Positions 36,890-48,529 are shown, numbered from the stretch's first letter. The stretch: 64,000 nt of DNA from Peromyscus leucopus (GCF_004664715.2 NC_051076.1:4037446-4101445); one strand, 5' to 3'. Program-made: numbers and translations. The notes: generated from the sequence alone by a model not told the origin.

Positions 36890-38030
36890 TGCTTCTGAGA
36901 GCAGGGCAGGAAGGAGGGCCTTCATCATAGAAGGAAAAGATATGGCTAGTGTTTGGGAGTCAAAACATCTGGGAAAGATGGTGTCCAGCCTTCTTCTGAA
37001 CACACAGAAAATAGTAAGAGTTGACTAGAAATGTCTCTTATAACCAGAGCAGTGGACCTTGTATAGAAGAAAGAAGTGGTAACTTACCTCAGTACCCAGT
37101 GGAGAACCATTCAAGGACATTTCTAGAGGAGAACAATGAACATTGCATCTTGAGGACATAATCCTAGGAGGATGACATGGACAATAAGTAGTTGACTATT
37201 GATGTTTCTCCCTGACTAAAGTGATAAAAATATCAAAAAGTTAACTTAAATAGAAAATCAAGGGCAAAGAATACTTTAAGCCATTGATTCAATAATATAG
37301 AAGTAAACCCAAGATGGAAAATGAAGATAAAATGGCCATAAATAAAATAAAAAGTGAATTCATTAATATACCCAATAATTCCTTTGAGAAAGATGAACTT
37401 TAAAATCTTTTGGAATCTCAAGATAAGAACAAAGCAAAAGTATCCAAAGTCTGGAATGAGAAGAAGGGTGAAAAATCAGTCAATACACAGAAAGTCTGAA
37501 AATTCAAACCTGTGGTGATGAGTCTTAGGGTCTTAGTTGACTTACTGCATAAAGTATGTATACTAAATTTGGATCAGAAAGAAAGATAACCCAATAACTA
37601 GCTTTAAGGATTATTCTCTCTTTCAAAATCAGTTATAAATTATTCTGCAGTTGTTTTCTGCCAATTGTTCAGTTTCCACAGTGTGTAATTGATTAGTAGT
37701 GTTCCCAGAAAAAAAGAAAAAAAAAAAAGAAAGAAAGAAATCTGGTTTCCTAAGAATGGGCATTAGCAGGATACCTAGGCTTGACAGAGCATCACCCCCA
37801 CTAAACAAAACAAAACAGCAGAGCAGAACCCTGGTACATCTGACTTGTAACAATTGATGAGAAAATCTAAAGGAAAAGTCTGCAAATCCCACTCCAACCT
37901 ATATTAAAAGAACTGTGGTATCATACAAAAAAGCACAGTTCATCAGAGATGGACATACAATAAATGTGACAAGTGAGGGGATAGGCCTTTCCAGAGCTCA
38001 TCTGAATTCTTAAGAAAGTCCTAAAGTCCC
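36890..38030. other. A-rich sequence, no gene recognised
   Basis: 37200-37500 is A-rich and could be decayed L1. At 37709-37740 there is an A/GAAA simple tract. Nothing firmer can be said. Confidence 0.35.
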
Positions 38031-38034
38031 AATA

Positions 38035-38400
38035 GGAAGTAGGCAGCACATGAATGGACAATTCACATTTGTAAAAAAAAAAAAATGGCTAATAAGCATA
38101 TGAAAAGTATTAACCCTGTTAGTTATCAAAGAAATGCAAACGAAGCATCACTTTCTGTAAATCAAATTAGTAAAGCTTAAAAATAAATAATGGTAATACT
38201 GAATGCCAATAAACACATGAAAATATGCCCAACCTCATTAATTCAGGAAAATGCAAATTAAAACCACAATGAAAGCCATTTAATACCCACTAGCTTGGCA
38301 ACAATTGGGAACTCCAGCAATCCCAAGTATTTGAGAGGATACACAGCAATGGGGGTTTGTGGTTCTGGTAGGGTTAACAGTTGGCAGACAATTAAATATC
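38035..38400 (+). mobile_element. Old L1 fragment with a repeated ORF2-region segment
   Basis: 38045-38160 ('gaatggacaattcacatttg', 'aataagcatatgaaaagtat', 'gaaatgcaaacgaagc') and 38211-38300 ('aaacacatgaaaatatgccc', 'gaaaatgcaaattaaaacca') both match the same part near the end of L1 ORF2. All frames are broken. No functional protein is possible. Confidence 0.5.
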
Positions 38401-38602
38401 TTTTAATACAAAGTCCTTCCTGGGTATGGGTTCTCCAGGAATAGTGGTTGACAAATATTTTCACCTGCATGCACACCAATTCTGAAAATCTTTTCACTGT
38501 TCACACAATTTAAAGTTGTCCTCTAAACTTTTTATTGGAGATTTTACTATAAGTAATGAATATCTGAATATCCTTACCTGTGGATTGATTTAACAAAAAA
38601 AA

Positions 38603-38603
<1 letters not shown>

Positions 38604-38667
<64 letters not shown>
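38604..38667 (+). repeat. (GAAA)n microsatellite
   Basis: About 16 GAAA units, nearly perfect. Confidence 0.95.
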
Positions 38668-38669
38668 CA

Positions 38670-39380
38670 ACCCACACTCAAGCTCTTCTTTAACAACTTA
38701 AGGCTTTAGTTACCCTTTTACTCTTCAAACCTACAGTTTTAACTTCATAGGTAATTTCAACAGTTTTATGCTTTAAGTCTTTAATTGGTTGCTCTATCAT
38801 ACATCTTTAGAGAAAAATTATGTGCATAAATCGAATTCTTCAAAGAGTTTTTGTATGACCTTTTGGTTCTAAGGATGAACAATTTCTTCCTTGGGGAATG
38901 TGTCACTCAGGGTACTTTAAATCCATGTTCCAGGGTCAAGGTTGCTCATATTTGACTCCTAATAAGCTAGTTATAAAATTCTTCTAGATTGAGTTACCAT
39001 TATAACCGTTAATCATATGTAACTGATCAAAACAGTATGAGAAAAGTATATATATTTTTTTAGCTAATTACTAACTTGGAAAACTGAAATTTTATTGAGA
39101 AATGTATACCTTGTTGAAGTGAATAGTTATTCTCAACTTGTTTATATACCTGTGGCTAAATATTACTTAAGCCTAGAAAGAGACAGAAGATAGCATCATT
39201 GTATTTCTGTTTATTGTTTTCATAAATGTGTGTGCTGAGAATATTGTTTACCTTAGTAAAATAGAGAACAAAAGGAGCTTTCTTTAGCAAGGGCCCTTAA
39301 TTCTTTAAATTTATTCTCAGTTACATGCCAAATCTGACCTTGTGATTTATGATTGATGGTTTCATCATCAGAAATTATTT
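38670..39380. other. No feature recognised
   Basis: AT-rich unique-looking sequence. Confidence 0.4.
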
Positions 39381-39383
39381 TTA

Positions 39384-39540
39384 GCCAGATAATGGTGGTG
39401 CAGGCCTTTGATCCCAGCACTTGAGGGGCAGAGCCAGGCAGATCTCTGTGAGTTTGAGGCCAGCCTAGTCTACAGAGTGAGTTCCAGGACAGGTTCCAAA
39501 GCTACACAGAGAAACTCTGTCTCGATAATCCAAAAAATAA
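39384..39540 (+). mobile_element. B1 SINE
   Basis: 'ggtggtgcaggcctttgatc', 'cccagcacttgaggggcaga', 'gatctctgtgagtttgaggc' and 'aaactctgtctcgataatcc' give a full-length B1 with a short A-rich tail. The flanking TTATTTTTA-like and AATATTTTTA-like words may be a decayed target duplication. Confidence 0.85.
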
Positions 39541-39652
39541 TATTTTTAATAATCTGACCACTGAGAACTTGGTTGTGTGACTCACAAATGACTGTTGAGT
39601 GTCTGACTTACACAATAATCTGTTCTCCACCCATTAAGGCCATTTGTTTCCT

Positions 39653-39872
39653 CAACAACACTATAAGGTTTTTTTTTTTTTTTTTAATATTTATTTATTA
39701 TGTATATAGTGCTCTGTCTGCATGCATCCCTGCAGGCCAGAAGAGGGCACCAGATATCATTACAGATGGTTGTGAGCCACCATGTGGTTTCTGGGAATTG
39801 AACTCAGGACCCCTGGAAGAACAGTCTGTGCTCTCAAACTCTGAGCCATCTCTCCAGCCCAACAACATAAGG
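39653..39872 (-). mobile_element. B2 SINE, inverted, with target duplication
   Basis: Inverted B2 at 39669-39859: a T17 run, 'atatttatttattatgtata', 'ggccagaagagggcaccaga', 'gagccaccatgtggtttctg', and the start 'ctgagccatctctccagcc'. The flanks CAACAACACTATAAGG and CAACAACATAAGG match apart from gaps, and are read as target duplications. Confidence 0.88.
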
Positions 39873-40139
39873 TTTGAAGCATCTCTTTGATTGTTGTCCT
39901 GGGCTTTTATATTCTAGATTCATAATGCTAGAAGGGTAGGAATCAAGATGCCTGAGAGGCTAGAGATTCACATTGGGAAGTACATGTAGAGAAATCAATG
40001 CCTAGTAAACCTGTCCTTGGATCCTGAAAATTCCCTGGAAGCCACTGGAAAGCCTTGTGTCTCCCCAGTGTTAATTTATAACACATTAAGTTATAAATCT
40101 CTCTGGAAGAAAATCTCACTCAAGGATGTCAGGAGACAA

Positions 40140-40415
40140 ACAGAACTTCCCCATGAACACTGGTTTAGAAATAACCCACATGCCCTTTGGGGAAGAGTGG
40201 GTAAGCCTAAATTCATTCATACAATAACATACTACATAGCAGTGAAATGAATGATTTTAAAAAACCAAGTTGCCATAAAAAACACAGTTTGATCACATAT
40301 TTATGAATCTGAAAAGCAACCTACTGAAATCGTAGATTAGCTCAACCATACATAAAATTATTATTTTGCTACACAAAAACTCAATGTTGAGTTTACTTCT
40401 AGAAGAAGTGAGAAT
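40140..40415 (+). mobile_element. Old L1 (L1M/HAL1-like) 3' fragment
   Basis: 'aaataacccacatgcccttt', 'attcattcatacaataacat' and 'actacatagcagtgaaatga' follow the 3' end of ORF2 and adjacent UTR of old L1 elements. Confidence 0.5.
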
Positions 40416-40985
40416 GGAGACCTGGGCCTTCTGTACTTTGGGTAGAAGCTCCCAGGGCACTTAGTACTTCAGATTTTCTTCTGTTTATGGTTCTAGTTGG
40501 CAGAGTGAACCTGGGAGAGCAGGGCCTGAAACTGAGAACTAAATTCTCACTCAATAGCCATTTTCATTCGGAGAATCAGACAATTTATGCTCTGAGGGTT
40601 AAGTAAAGACAAGTGAGTAAAGTTTTCAATCACAAGGGCAAGCTACACATGGCAAAAACATATTTTTACATAGAGGCCTGGAAATAACAGCAGCTGAGGT
40701 AAACTCACTCCTATCTGCTACTCCTGGGAGGGGCTCAAAAGCACATTCCAAGAACAATCCATGTTATAGAGGAGAAAGGTTACAGGACTCTTGTCTTGTT
40801 TACTTGGAATTTTCTCAGAAGATCTCAGAAATCTCCTCACACAGCTTCATTTATGAACTGTGTTCTGACACTCTTCTATAACTTGTACAAAGTGTTTTGA
40901 CAAGCTTCTTCCTGCTTTAAAATTTTAATAAGTTATTGTAAGGTTGTATACATGTTTGATACTTGGAAAGAATAATAGATTCCTT

Positions 40986-41031
40986 TGTAAATATGAAATA
41001 ATTCAAAATGTAAATATGAAATAATTCAAAA
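40986..41031 (+). repeat. 23 bp perfect tandem duplication
   Basis: The unit TGTAAATATGAAATAATTCA plus AAA is present twice, at 40986-41008 and 41009-41031, without a mismatch. Confidence 0.95.
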
Positions 41032-41109
41032 TGTAAAATATAAATAGAAGTGCATATAACATTGAATATTTGAAGTGGTTTTAGTGAGACCACCTTTTTT
41101 TTTTTTTAC

Positions 41110-41425
41110 TACTTCTGGAAATAAGAATGGGCTTAGTGTTTCTGGAAACTAATTTAGAACTGTTTATACAAAGTCTTAAAATGTTAAAACTTTGTTACTC
41201 TATAATTCTATTTCTAGAATTATGTCTTAAAATTAATAGAATGTTATTACAGATTAATAGTCAAGGATATTTATCATAGTAGTGTTTATAGGGAAGAAAA
41301 ATTGGAAATTATATAAATAGACTAAATAACAGAAAGTGTTATTAAAAAACAGAAAGTACAGTGTGGCAAAACAATATGATAGATCATTCAAGCATTAAAT
41401 TTGTTTAAAAATAATGTTTATTTAT
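41110..41425 (+). mobile_element. Old L1/HAL1-like fragment
   Basis: 'ctataattctatttctagaa', 'caaggatatttatcatagta', 'gtgtttatagggaagaaaaa' and 'aagcattaaatttgtttaaa' follow a decayed L1/HAL1 3' region. Confidence 0.45.
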
Positions 41426-41669
41426 CAGAGTAGCCTCCCCTAACCCACCAAAAACCACCTTATAGTTTACAAAGAAAATGGGGCTAGAAGGCTATATGCA
41501 GTGGCCTGACTAAGTACTGATAAGCATGTATTCCTTTGGGCGTGTACTGGATGAGTTTATATTATTTAGTGTTACCGTCCAAGAAATACCACAGTCTATG
41601 GCATCTTCTTTTACCTTGCTGCATCATGAGTTTACTCTAGGAGGATGAACAAATATCTATGCAACATTG

Positions 41670-41672
<3 letters not shown>

Positions 41673-41728
<56 letters not shown>
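41673..41728 (+). repeat. (AC)n microsatellite
   Basis: 28 uninterrupted AC units. Confidence 0.97.
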
Positions 41729-41732
<4 letters not shown>

Positions 41733-42033
41733 AATTTGGTAAACCAATGGATTTATCGGGACCACTCATAGGAGAGCAGGTGAGGAAGATTAGGTACAGG
41801 AACATGGATAATAATTCAATGGCAGCTGCATCACCAAAAAGTCCCACCCCAGCATGGGTGATAACTCATGAGAGCTGCATTCCTGGAGCTCCTAGTACAA
41901 CCTGTGGAAAAATCTACTAAACAGTTTCCTCTCCCAGCATAGTTTAGAGGTTAGTCTAGAACCTTGAAGAGGGCCTCATAAATTTCATAAGTTTCATGAA
42001 CTTCCTGAGTCTTCTAAATCTCCTGACGCTATC

Positions 42034-42537
42034 CATGAGTGTAGCATGAATCTTAAAGGTACTTATTAATAAAATCAAACCTGAGCCAGGTTAAAGCTGG
42101 AAGATCAGAGAAGCAGAACAAGCCGGAGCTTCCTCACCTCACCAGTTCCTCAGCTGATCCTGTTTCCTCAGACCGGAAGCTTCTGAGTCCTCATCCAAAT
42201 GGATCTCAGCTGAACTGCTGTTAGAATCTTAAAAGCTTAACCACCTAAAAGCTTCTAGTTTCTGGTCTTCATGCCTTATATATCTTTCTGCTTTCTGCCA
42301 TCACTCCCTGGGATTAAAGGCTCACTTTTGGGATTAAAGGCATGAGTCACCATGCTTGGCTGTATCCTTGAACACACAGAGATTCAGGTAGATCTCTGCC
42401 TCTGGAATGCTAGGATTAAAGGCATGAGTACCACCATTTTCTAGCCTCTGTATCTAGTGGCTATTCTGTTCTCTGACCCCAGATAAGTTTATTAGGGTGC
42501 ACAATATTTTGTGGAACACAACATCCCCACACATGAG
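42034..42537 (-). mobile_element. Solo ERV LTR with B1-like segments, inverted
   Basis: The LTR at 42040-42531 (492 bp) is bounded by TG and CA on the plus strand. CATGAG lies on each side (42034-42039 and 42532-42537). On the minus strand it contains an AATAAA-bearing start ('accctaataaacttatctgg'), then B1-like text ('tactcatgcctttaatccta') that recurs within the element, and an end matching the LTR at 14.3 kb. A 6 bp duplication fits ERVK-type integration. No internal genes. Confidence 0.75.
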
Positions 42538-42789
42538 GAAAAGAATCTAGCCTCAGTTTCTTCTCTTGTTACTCTCTGGTGTTACTTTGCCCAGCTGTCC
42601 CTGGCTTACTCAGATTGGAAGTATGAAACCTCAGGGAGTCCCATGAAGGCTGTTCACATCTAATTATGACAATCATTATTAATAAACAAAACTTCTCTCT
42701 GCTAGGAATTATTTTACCCAGCTTCTAAGCCCATATCTGTCCCTGCTCCTCTGTGAACTGATAATTTTACTTTGTTGGGCCTATGACAT

Positions 42790-43175
42790 TGTAGTAGGCC
42801 AGGCCCATAGGGTCAAGGAAATTGTCTCAGACCAGTAGCCAATGCATACATATAATGTACTCTTTAAGGGCCAACCTGGAGACTGCCTGAGGGCCTAGCA
42901 ACAGGAGCTGTCAGAGTTCCTAGTTGATGTCAGAGTTCCTGATCATGCTGAGTCTGCCTGAAGGCCTAGCAACAGTCACTGTCAGAGTTCCTGATCATGT
43001 CCTATGAGGGACAACCGCACAGACTGGGTGCAAGTAGGAGGAGGGTATATAAGGCCTTCCTTGTTACTGAATAAATGAGTTCATTATTTGCCTTCAACGG
43101 ACTCCCGGTGTCTGTGTCATTGATACTGTGCCTTCTCACCCTCTCACCCAAGGGAGCCTTTAGGATCAAATAACA
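42790..43175 (+). mobile_element. ERV LTR with duplicated U3 segments
   Basis: Starts TGTAGTAGGCC. The segment 'ctgcctgagggcctagcaac' recurs at 42883 and 42953 (70 bp apart), and 'tgtcagagttcct' occurs three times. A TATATAAGG box lies at 43046-43054 and AATAAA at 43070-43075, followed by a U5-like part ending 'ggatcaaataaca'. That order is U3-R-U5. The 3' boundary is approximate and no clean 6 bp duplication is seen. Confidence 0.6.
43046..43054 (+). promoter_or_regulatory. TATA box of the ERV LTR
   Basis: TATATAAGG sits 24 bp before the LTR's AATAAA and downstream of the duplicated U3 segments, the place expected for a retroviral promoter. Activity is not shown. Confidence 0.5.
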
Positions 43176-43185
43176 GTTATTTGCC

Positions 43186-43512
43186 ATATTGCTATGACAA
43201 AATACCTAACAGAAGCCATTTAAGAAAGGAAAGGGTTATTTTGGTTCACAGTTCCAGAGTGTATAGTCCACCATAGCAGGGAAGGTGTGGCAGCAAGAGC
43301 AGGTGGCTGGCTATTCACATTGTGTCAGTTCTCTTCCTCCTTTACCTCGGTCCCAGGACTCCAGCCTATGGGATGGTGACACCCACATTTCCGATGAGTC
43401 TTCTCATATCAGTTAATCTAAAATACACAATCTCTCACAAACATACCTGGGGATTTGTTTCCATGGTGATTCTAAATTTCATCGAGTCAACAATGAAAAT
43501 TAACCATTACAG
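43186..43512 (-). mobile_element. MaLR-like LTR, inverted
   Basis: The plus strand begins 'attgctatgacaaaatacct', contains 'attttggttcacagttccag' and ends 'catggtgattctaaatttca' and 'tgaaaattaaccattac'. On the minus strand this matches the family of the 36.5 kb copy. It directly follows the preceding ERV LTR. Confidence 0.55.
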
Positions 43513-43519
43513 ATGCACC

Positions 43520-46500
43520 CCCCACTTTTAGCTGTAGCCCTGTCCCACAAGACAAAATATTACATCCAGTTACTGTTCACACATCACTTTTACTTTATCT
43601 ATACTAGTACGCTTTCCTTAAAAATTATTTTCAGTTTCATGGCTATCAAAGTCCTTTTAAGAAGACAGGAAGACTATGCTAACCTGCTAAGTGCTGTCAG
43701 TTAATTGATTAATAGACTGAACTTTAAAAGGTTAAATCCAGCCATCGTGTGATTTTGGCATAGGTTCAAAGCTCAAATTCTTAAGCATCACCTTTTTCTT
43801 CCCTCTCCTCATTGTTCAGTGGGCATCTGGGCAGAGAGCATTCAGGTGCTGGGAGGAGAGATGCAGAGGCAGGACGGCAGACCCTTTGATGTGCTTGCTA
43901 CACTGAGAGCGGCTGAAAAATGCAAATGTGCTCTTCAGCTAGTAGAAGCATATCAATATTAGGAAGAACATGGAAAAGAAGAGGGAAGAAAGAATACATA
44001 ACACTTAAGAAGATAATGCAGTTTGCTGTCAGGCACTTAGGAGTGTGGCTCTTAAAAGAATTACACATTTTCACAGAGGGTTTTGCTTAGCTTTTGTGTG
44101 TGATTCATGGTATTGATCTCATGCAAAAAGTAAACACCATCACAATTTTGGGGGTGTTATGATATAGACGATGGGGTGGAGTGGGAGGGGTAGCACAGAG
44201 AAAAAACAAAAAGGATGGATAAAGATGTCTGTTGTCATTCTAGCCCTTGCTGCAAAGACCAGCCGTTGAGTGATAAGCAGGCTGTCAATTAAAGATGATT
44301 CCACTCTCAGCTCTTTTTCTCAAGGGTAGTGCCAGAGAGACACTTGCCATATAATCTTTTATTCTTGTTTTGGTTGGGATTGGATTGTCAGAAGGGAGAA
44401 GAAAGAGGGAAGATTTGGGGTATACTTATGGGGTGAAAGCAAACTTGATTCTCACTAAAAAACAACCCCATATCGCCACACCCAGCAGAATGTGATAGGG
44501 ACATTTTTGACTGAGAAAAAATCCACTGAGATCCCTTTGCCAGTTGGCCTGTCATGGTACTTTTCTGCAAGTGTTGAAGTCTGTCTGTAAATTTTTTTTG
44601 AAAAACAAATTTGGTTTACTTAATGTATATCTGAGCATCCAGGAGAACTTGGGTTGGGAAAATAGTGGGGACCAAAATACAACCATCAAAGATTGATATT
44701 GTGCATTCACTTTTGGGGATGGACTATTCTATGCCTTTAATGCTCCTTCCAATCCTAAAGCAGGGAGTTCACAAGGGAGGGAAGTGTTAGTGTTTGTGTT
44801 TTCTTCATCACAGGAGTTCCAGAGCTCATTATTGTTCAAAGATACATCCTGGCTCTGCAAGAGCAGTCTGATGAGAAGAGAGATGGCAGAGAGGAATCAT
44901 AAAACAGAAACTGATGAGAACTGGAATTGGTGAAGAGGGGTTTGAGCTAGTACCTCGAGTAAGAGCCCCAGTGAAATCACAGGTAGACTGAAAAGAGAAA
45001 TGGCTCATCTGAGAGTGTGGGTCTATCCTTGCAGGAGGTAGTCCACCTTGGTCAGGGCCGTGAGGCACTGGGCAGATGCCAACAGGGAGAAAAACATCAC
45101 CCACATATACCGGGGGTGGAGACATTGCCCACCATAATGGGCTTCTTCTCAGATGACCTCCAAATGGAGCATCTCTCTACCCAAGAACCATTGCTGTGTG
45201 GCTGAATGGGTTTCTATTTTATTTGAGGATAATCTGGCAAAATCAAGAACAAACTCTTCTCTCATTTTCCATGTCTTTACCTAGGCTTTCTCTCCCATTG
45301 GGCCCTCAGGAAAGTTATTTCCTTGTTATTCTTTAATCGCCAGTGTTTCAAGGTAGGTTAAGTACATGGTTAATGTGAACAGCTAGACCTGGTCTCTTTG
45401 CCCACACTGTTAGGCCAGGAAAGGAGGAACAGCTTGATGAAGTTGCTGTGGAGTTCCTTCGGGGTTTGAACAAATTGCTCTAATATGAGAAGTCACCAGT
45501 CTGCTTCCCAGTGTCATTAAGGAGCCCCATGTGAAGGAAAGATATTAGTTTTCACTTAGAGAGCGAAGGCCACCAACAACTGAAGAGAGAAAGGCTGCAA
45601 TGTGGTTAATGGGGCAATTTGGTGACCCAATTGGGAGCCCAGACATTTCGCCTCCTGCCAAGCTCTAGCAAATTTGTATGATACAGAAACAGAGCAGGAC
45701 GAATAGATCAATGCATTTGCTCATTCTATTAAGGAGGAAAGGGAAAGACATAGTTTGGGTTTCTTTCTATCAAAACCAATTTCTTCACCTCACAAGCATG
45801 AGGATTGCATCGTACCATCTTTTGTTCAGAGAGCTGGAAAGGTTCCCAGCAGGGAAAACTCGAGTTTTACGTAAGGAAATTTGAACCAATAATCAGCCTT
45901 TCACCTCAGAGATGTCTGTTGTATTAAAAACTTAATAAATATTAATTACATGCTAAAGCAAGTCTCATTTCATTTTATAGATCTGCTGTTTTAAGTCTTC
46001 AAAAGGAGGGCCAATTTTTTCCCCAGGAAGTCCTATAACATGACTTAGCTTTCAATCTATTTTGTGTTTTCTCTCTAGTTCTGAGGTTACAACAAATTTG
46101 ATTACATTTTATTTTGAACTGAATTGCATCTCTTCACTGTTGAGAGTGAATGAAGGCAGACTAAGGGAGATGCAGAGAATAGAATTCAGTTCAAGTCAGT
46201 ATCTTCTTTCATTTCTTGAATCAGTGTTCTGCCTCTCACCTCTAGTTATTCACCCTGAGACACACTTGCTCTTTCTAGACTGTGACAGGTGGGAATGACC
46301 TCCTATTGTGGGAGCTGTTGCTTTACATACATTATATTCCATTAAAACAAAGCCATTTTTTTTGTATTTAGTTCTGGTTTGGGGGATAGCGGGTCCAGCT
46401 GTGGGTCACTGATCCTGGGCTGCCTGGCTGATCCCAGCATGAAGTAGTTTTGCCTGGTGGTGAACTCACCTGGAAATATGAGGCCCTGCTCCCTATGGTC

Positions 46501-47185
46501 AGCACAATTCCCTACTTCAGAGCCCATGATGAATGCAGCCCAAATGGGTTCAGCAAAAATTAGTTCCAGGTATTCATATTAAAAACTTGACTTCACTTTC
46601 TGGGAGGCTCAAAGTGGGAAGGACAAAAGCCTGGCTCTGTTAAGGCCATTCATAGAGAACAAAGCCAGTAAGCATGCAAAAAGTAGAGTCTAGGGTGGGC
46701 GGGTATGTGGTTCTGGGTTCTGTTTGCCTTTGTGAAAGAGAATCCACCCCAACCCTGGGACACTCACAGACATTCACAACAGCATGGACTTTGTGCATCT
46801 TATTTTTAAAGTGTTAGACTAGACCAAGAGGTGATTTTTTAAAAAGTTTGGTGTGCTGGATTGTTTCATAATCATTGAATGGAAATGAGGATGAAGACAA
46901 TGAACTTTACATAAAAACACCTATCTACAAGCATGAGTAAGTGTCTCAGTAACTGTTGAGGAACAACAACCCAAAGAATGCTTCAGGGCAATGTGACTTG
47001 GGGAAGCTTCCTCTTGACCAAGGACATAGGAGATTCAGATTGTTGGAGAAAAAGAGGGCTGCCACAGGAGTGCCCCAGCATGATCAGTGGTAAAAGCATT
47101 GTATAGAGAAGTACATAACAAAGGAGAGAAAGAAAAAGTAGTGTTTGGATAAGAGGTCTTTTTACTGAATGGGACCCAGTTGACA
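43520..47185. other. Repeat-poor interval; possible regulatory DNA
   Basis: No gene or transposon recognised in 3.7 kb. An exact octamer ATGCAAAT occurs at 43920-43927. 45480-46010 is unique sequence with AT-rich homeodomain-like words ('ttaataaatattaattacat') and a few CpGs. These are weak hints of cis-regulatory DNA only. Confidence 0.25.
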
Positions 47186-47190
47186 AGGTT

Positions 47191-47741
47191 GCTGGGTGTA
47201 GTTTGTTTTGCTTTACTATTTTGGGGGGCCCTCTACTCAGCTCCCAAATAAATACATGGAGACTTATTCTTACTTATGAATGCCCAGCCTTTTGCATGGC
47301 TTATTTCTAGCTTGTTTCTAATTTAATTTATCCTATTTTTCTTTAACTACATTTTGCCTCTGAGCTTTTACCTTTCTTACTTTTGAATATCTTACTCTCA
47401 CTCTTGCTCCATGACTGGCTGTGTGGCTAGGTGGCTGACTGGCCCCTGGTGTCCTCCTCCTTTTCTTACTCCTTTCTCTTTGCTTTTCTTTTTCTGGATT
47501 TCACATCCTATTTATTCTATCTGCATGCCAGTCCCACTTATTTCTCTCTTCTGCCTAGCTATTGGCTGTGCAGCTCTTTATTAGTCCAATCAGGTCTTTT
47601 AGACAGGCAAATTAACATAGCTTCACAGAGTTAAACAAATGCAATATAAAATAATGCAACACACCTTTGTATCATTAAACAAATATTCCACAACATAAAT
47701 GATTGTAACACATCTTAAACTAATATTTCACAACAGCTGGG
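47191..47741 (-). mobile_element. Solo ERV LTR, inverted, identical target duplications
   Basis: The LTR at 47197-47735 (539 bp) starts TG and ends CA, with GCTGGG on both sides (47191-47196 and 47736-47741). On the minus strand it has AATAAA in 'ggactaataaagagctgc' and ends near 'agtaaagcaaaacaaactac'. Two copies of TAAACWAATATTYCACAACA lie 40 bp apart (47676 and 47716). No internal genes. Probably a solo LTR of an ERVK-type family common in cricetids. Confidence 0.8.
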
Positions 47742-47744
47742 ACT

Positions 47745-48525
47745 TTAAGGAAGAATAAGAGGCTGAAAGGTGGAACATCTTTCATCAGAAATGTTGGAGA
47801 CTGGCATGGAGGAGGGGAAATATTTGTGCAGAGGGTAAAGCAAAGATCCTATTGCACAAACCTGGGTTTGCCAGTTTAGCCACTTATCTGAGGGACTGAT
47901 GGATGAGGGAATGTATGAGTCTTTCGAGTCAGCCTAGCAGTCCTTAGAGGCTGACAAGACATGGGGGTAAAGAGGAGTAAAATAGCTATGTTCTTGTTTG
48001 ATGGATTTGAAATGTAAGAAATTAAGGGTGAAAAATCAATTCAGAAGGAAAATCTATTAGACTTGATTTTAGAAAGTAATTTGGAGATGGAATATTTCAG
48101 TTATGTAATCATGAGTCAAGTTGGAGCTATGGGAACAAGCCATGCACCTGAGGTCCAAAACATGGACCCAGGGGATCACGGTTACAGTGTTCTTTGGCCA
48201 AACCTCTTAGAAGTGAAGACTCTCTAAGAAAATGATTCTCAATAGGATGTGATCTGAGTCTTAAATCTCAGAGGCACGGGGAGGAAGCATGGGAAGAAGA
48301 GAACAGGGTGACCCCAGTGGAGTCTCAGGAAGGAGGATTAAGGCTGCAGTGTTTACTGAAGTTGCTCAGAAAGTTTTGCCAAAATAGAGGAGACTCAGGT
48401 GAAATGACACATCCAACACAGGTACACACTCAAGAAAAAGGGCCGTGAGATGGGATCAATTTGCTTAGAAAATGTGTTTTCTTAGGAAAAGGGTCACACA
48501 TATTCAATAAAGGATTGTGTATGAG
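47745..48525. other. No feature recognised
   Basis: Unique-looking sequence. Confidence 0.4.
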
Positions 48526-48529
48526 GATA

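Noticed and set aside
37201..37500. A-rich sequence as a possible coding L1 ORF
   Set aside because: Too diverged to assign, with stops in all frames.
42781..43199. CTATGACA at both edges of the LTR as its target duplication
   Set aside because: It would require an element not bounded by TG and CA, and the right copy is also the start of the neighbouring MaLR-like repeat, so it may be coincidence.
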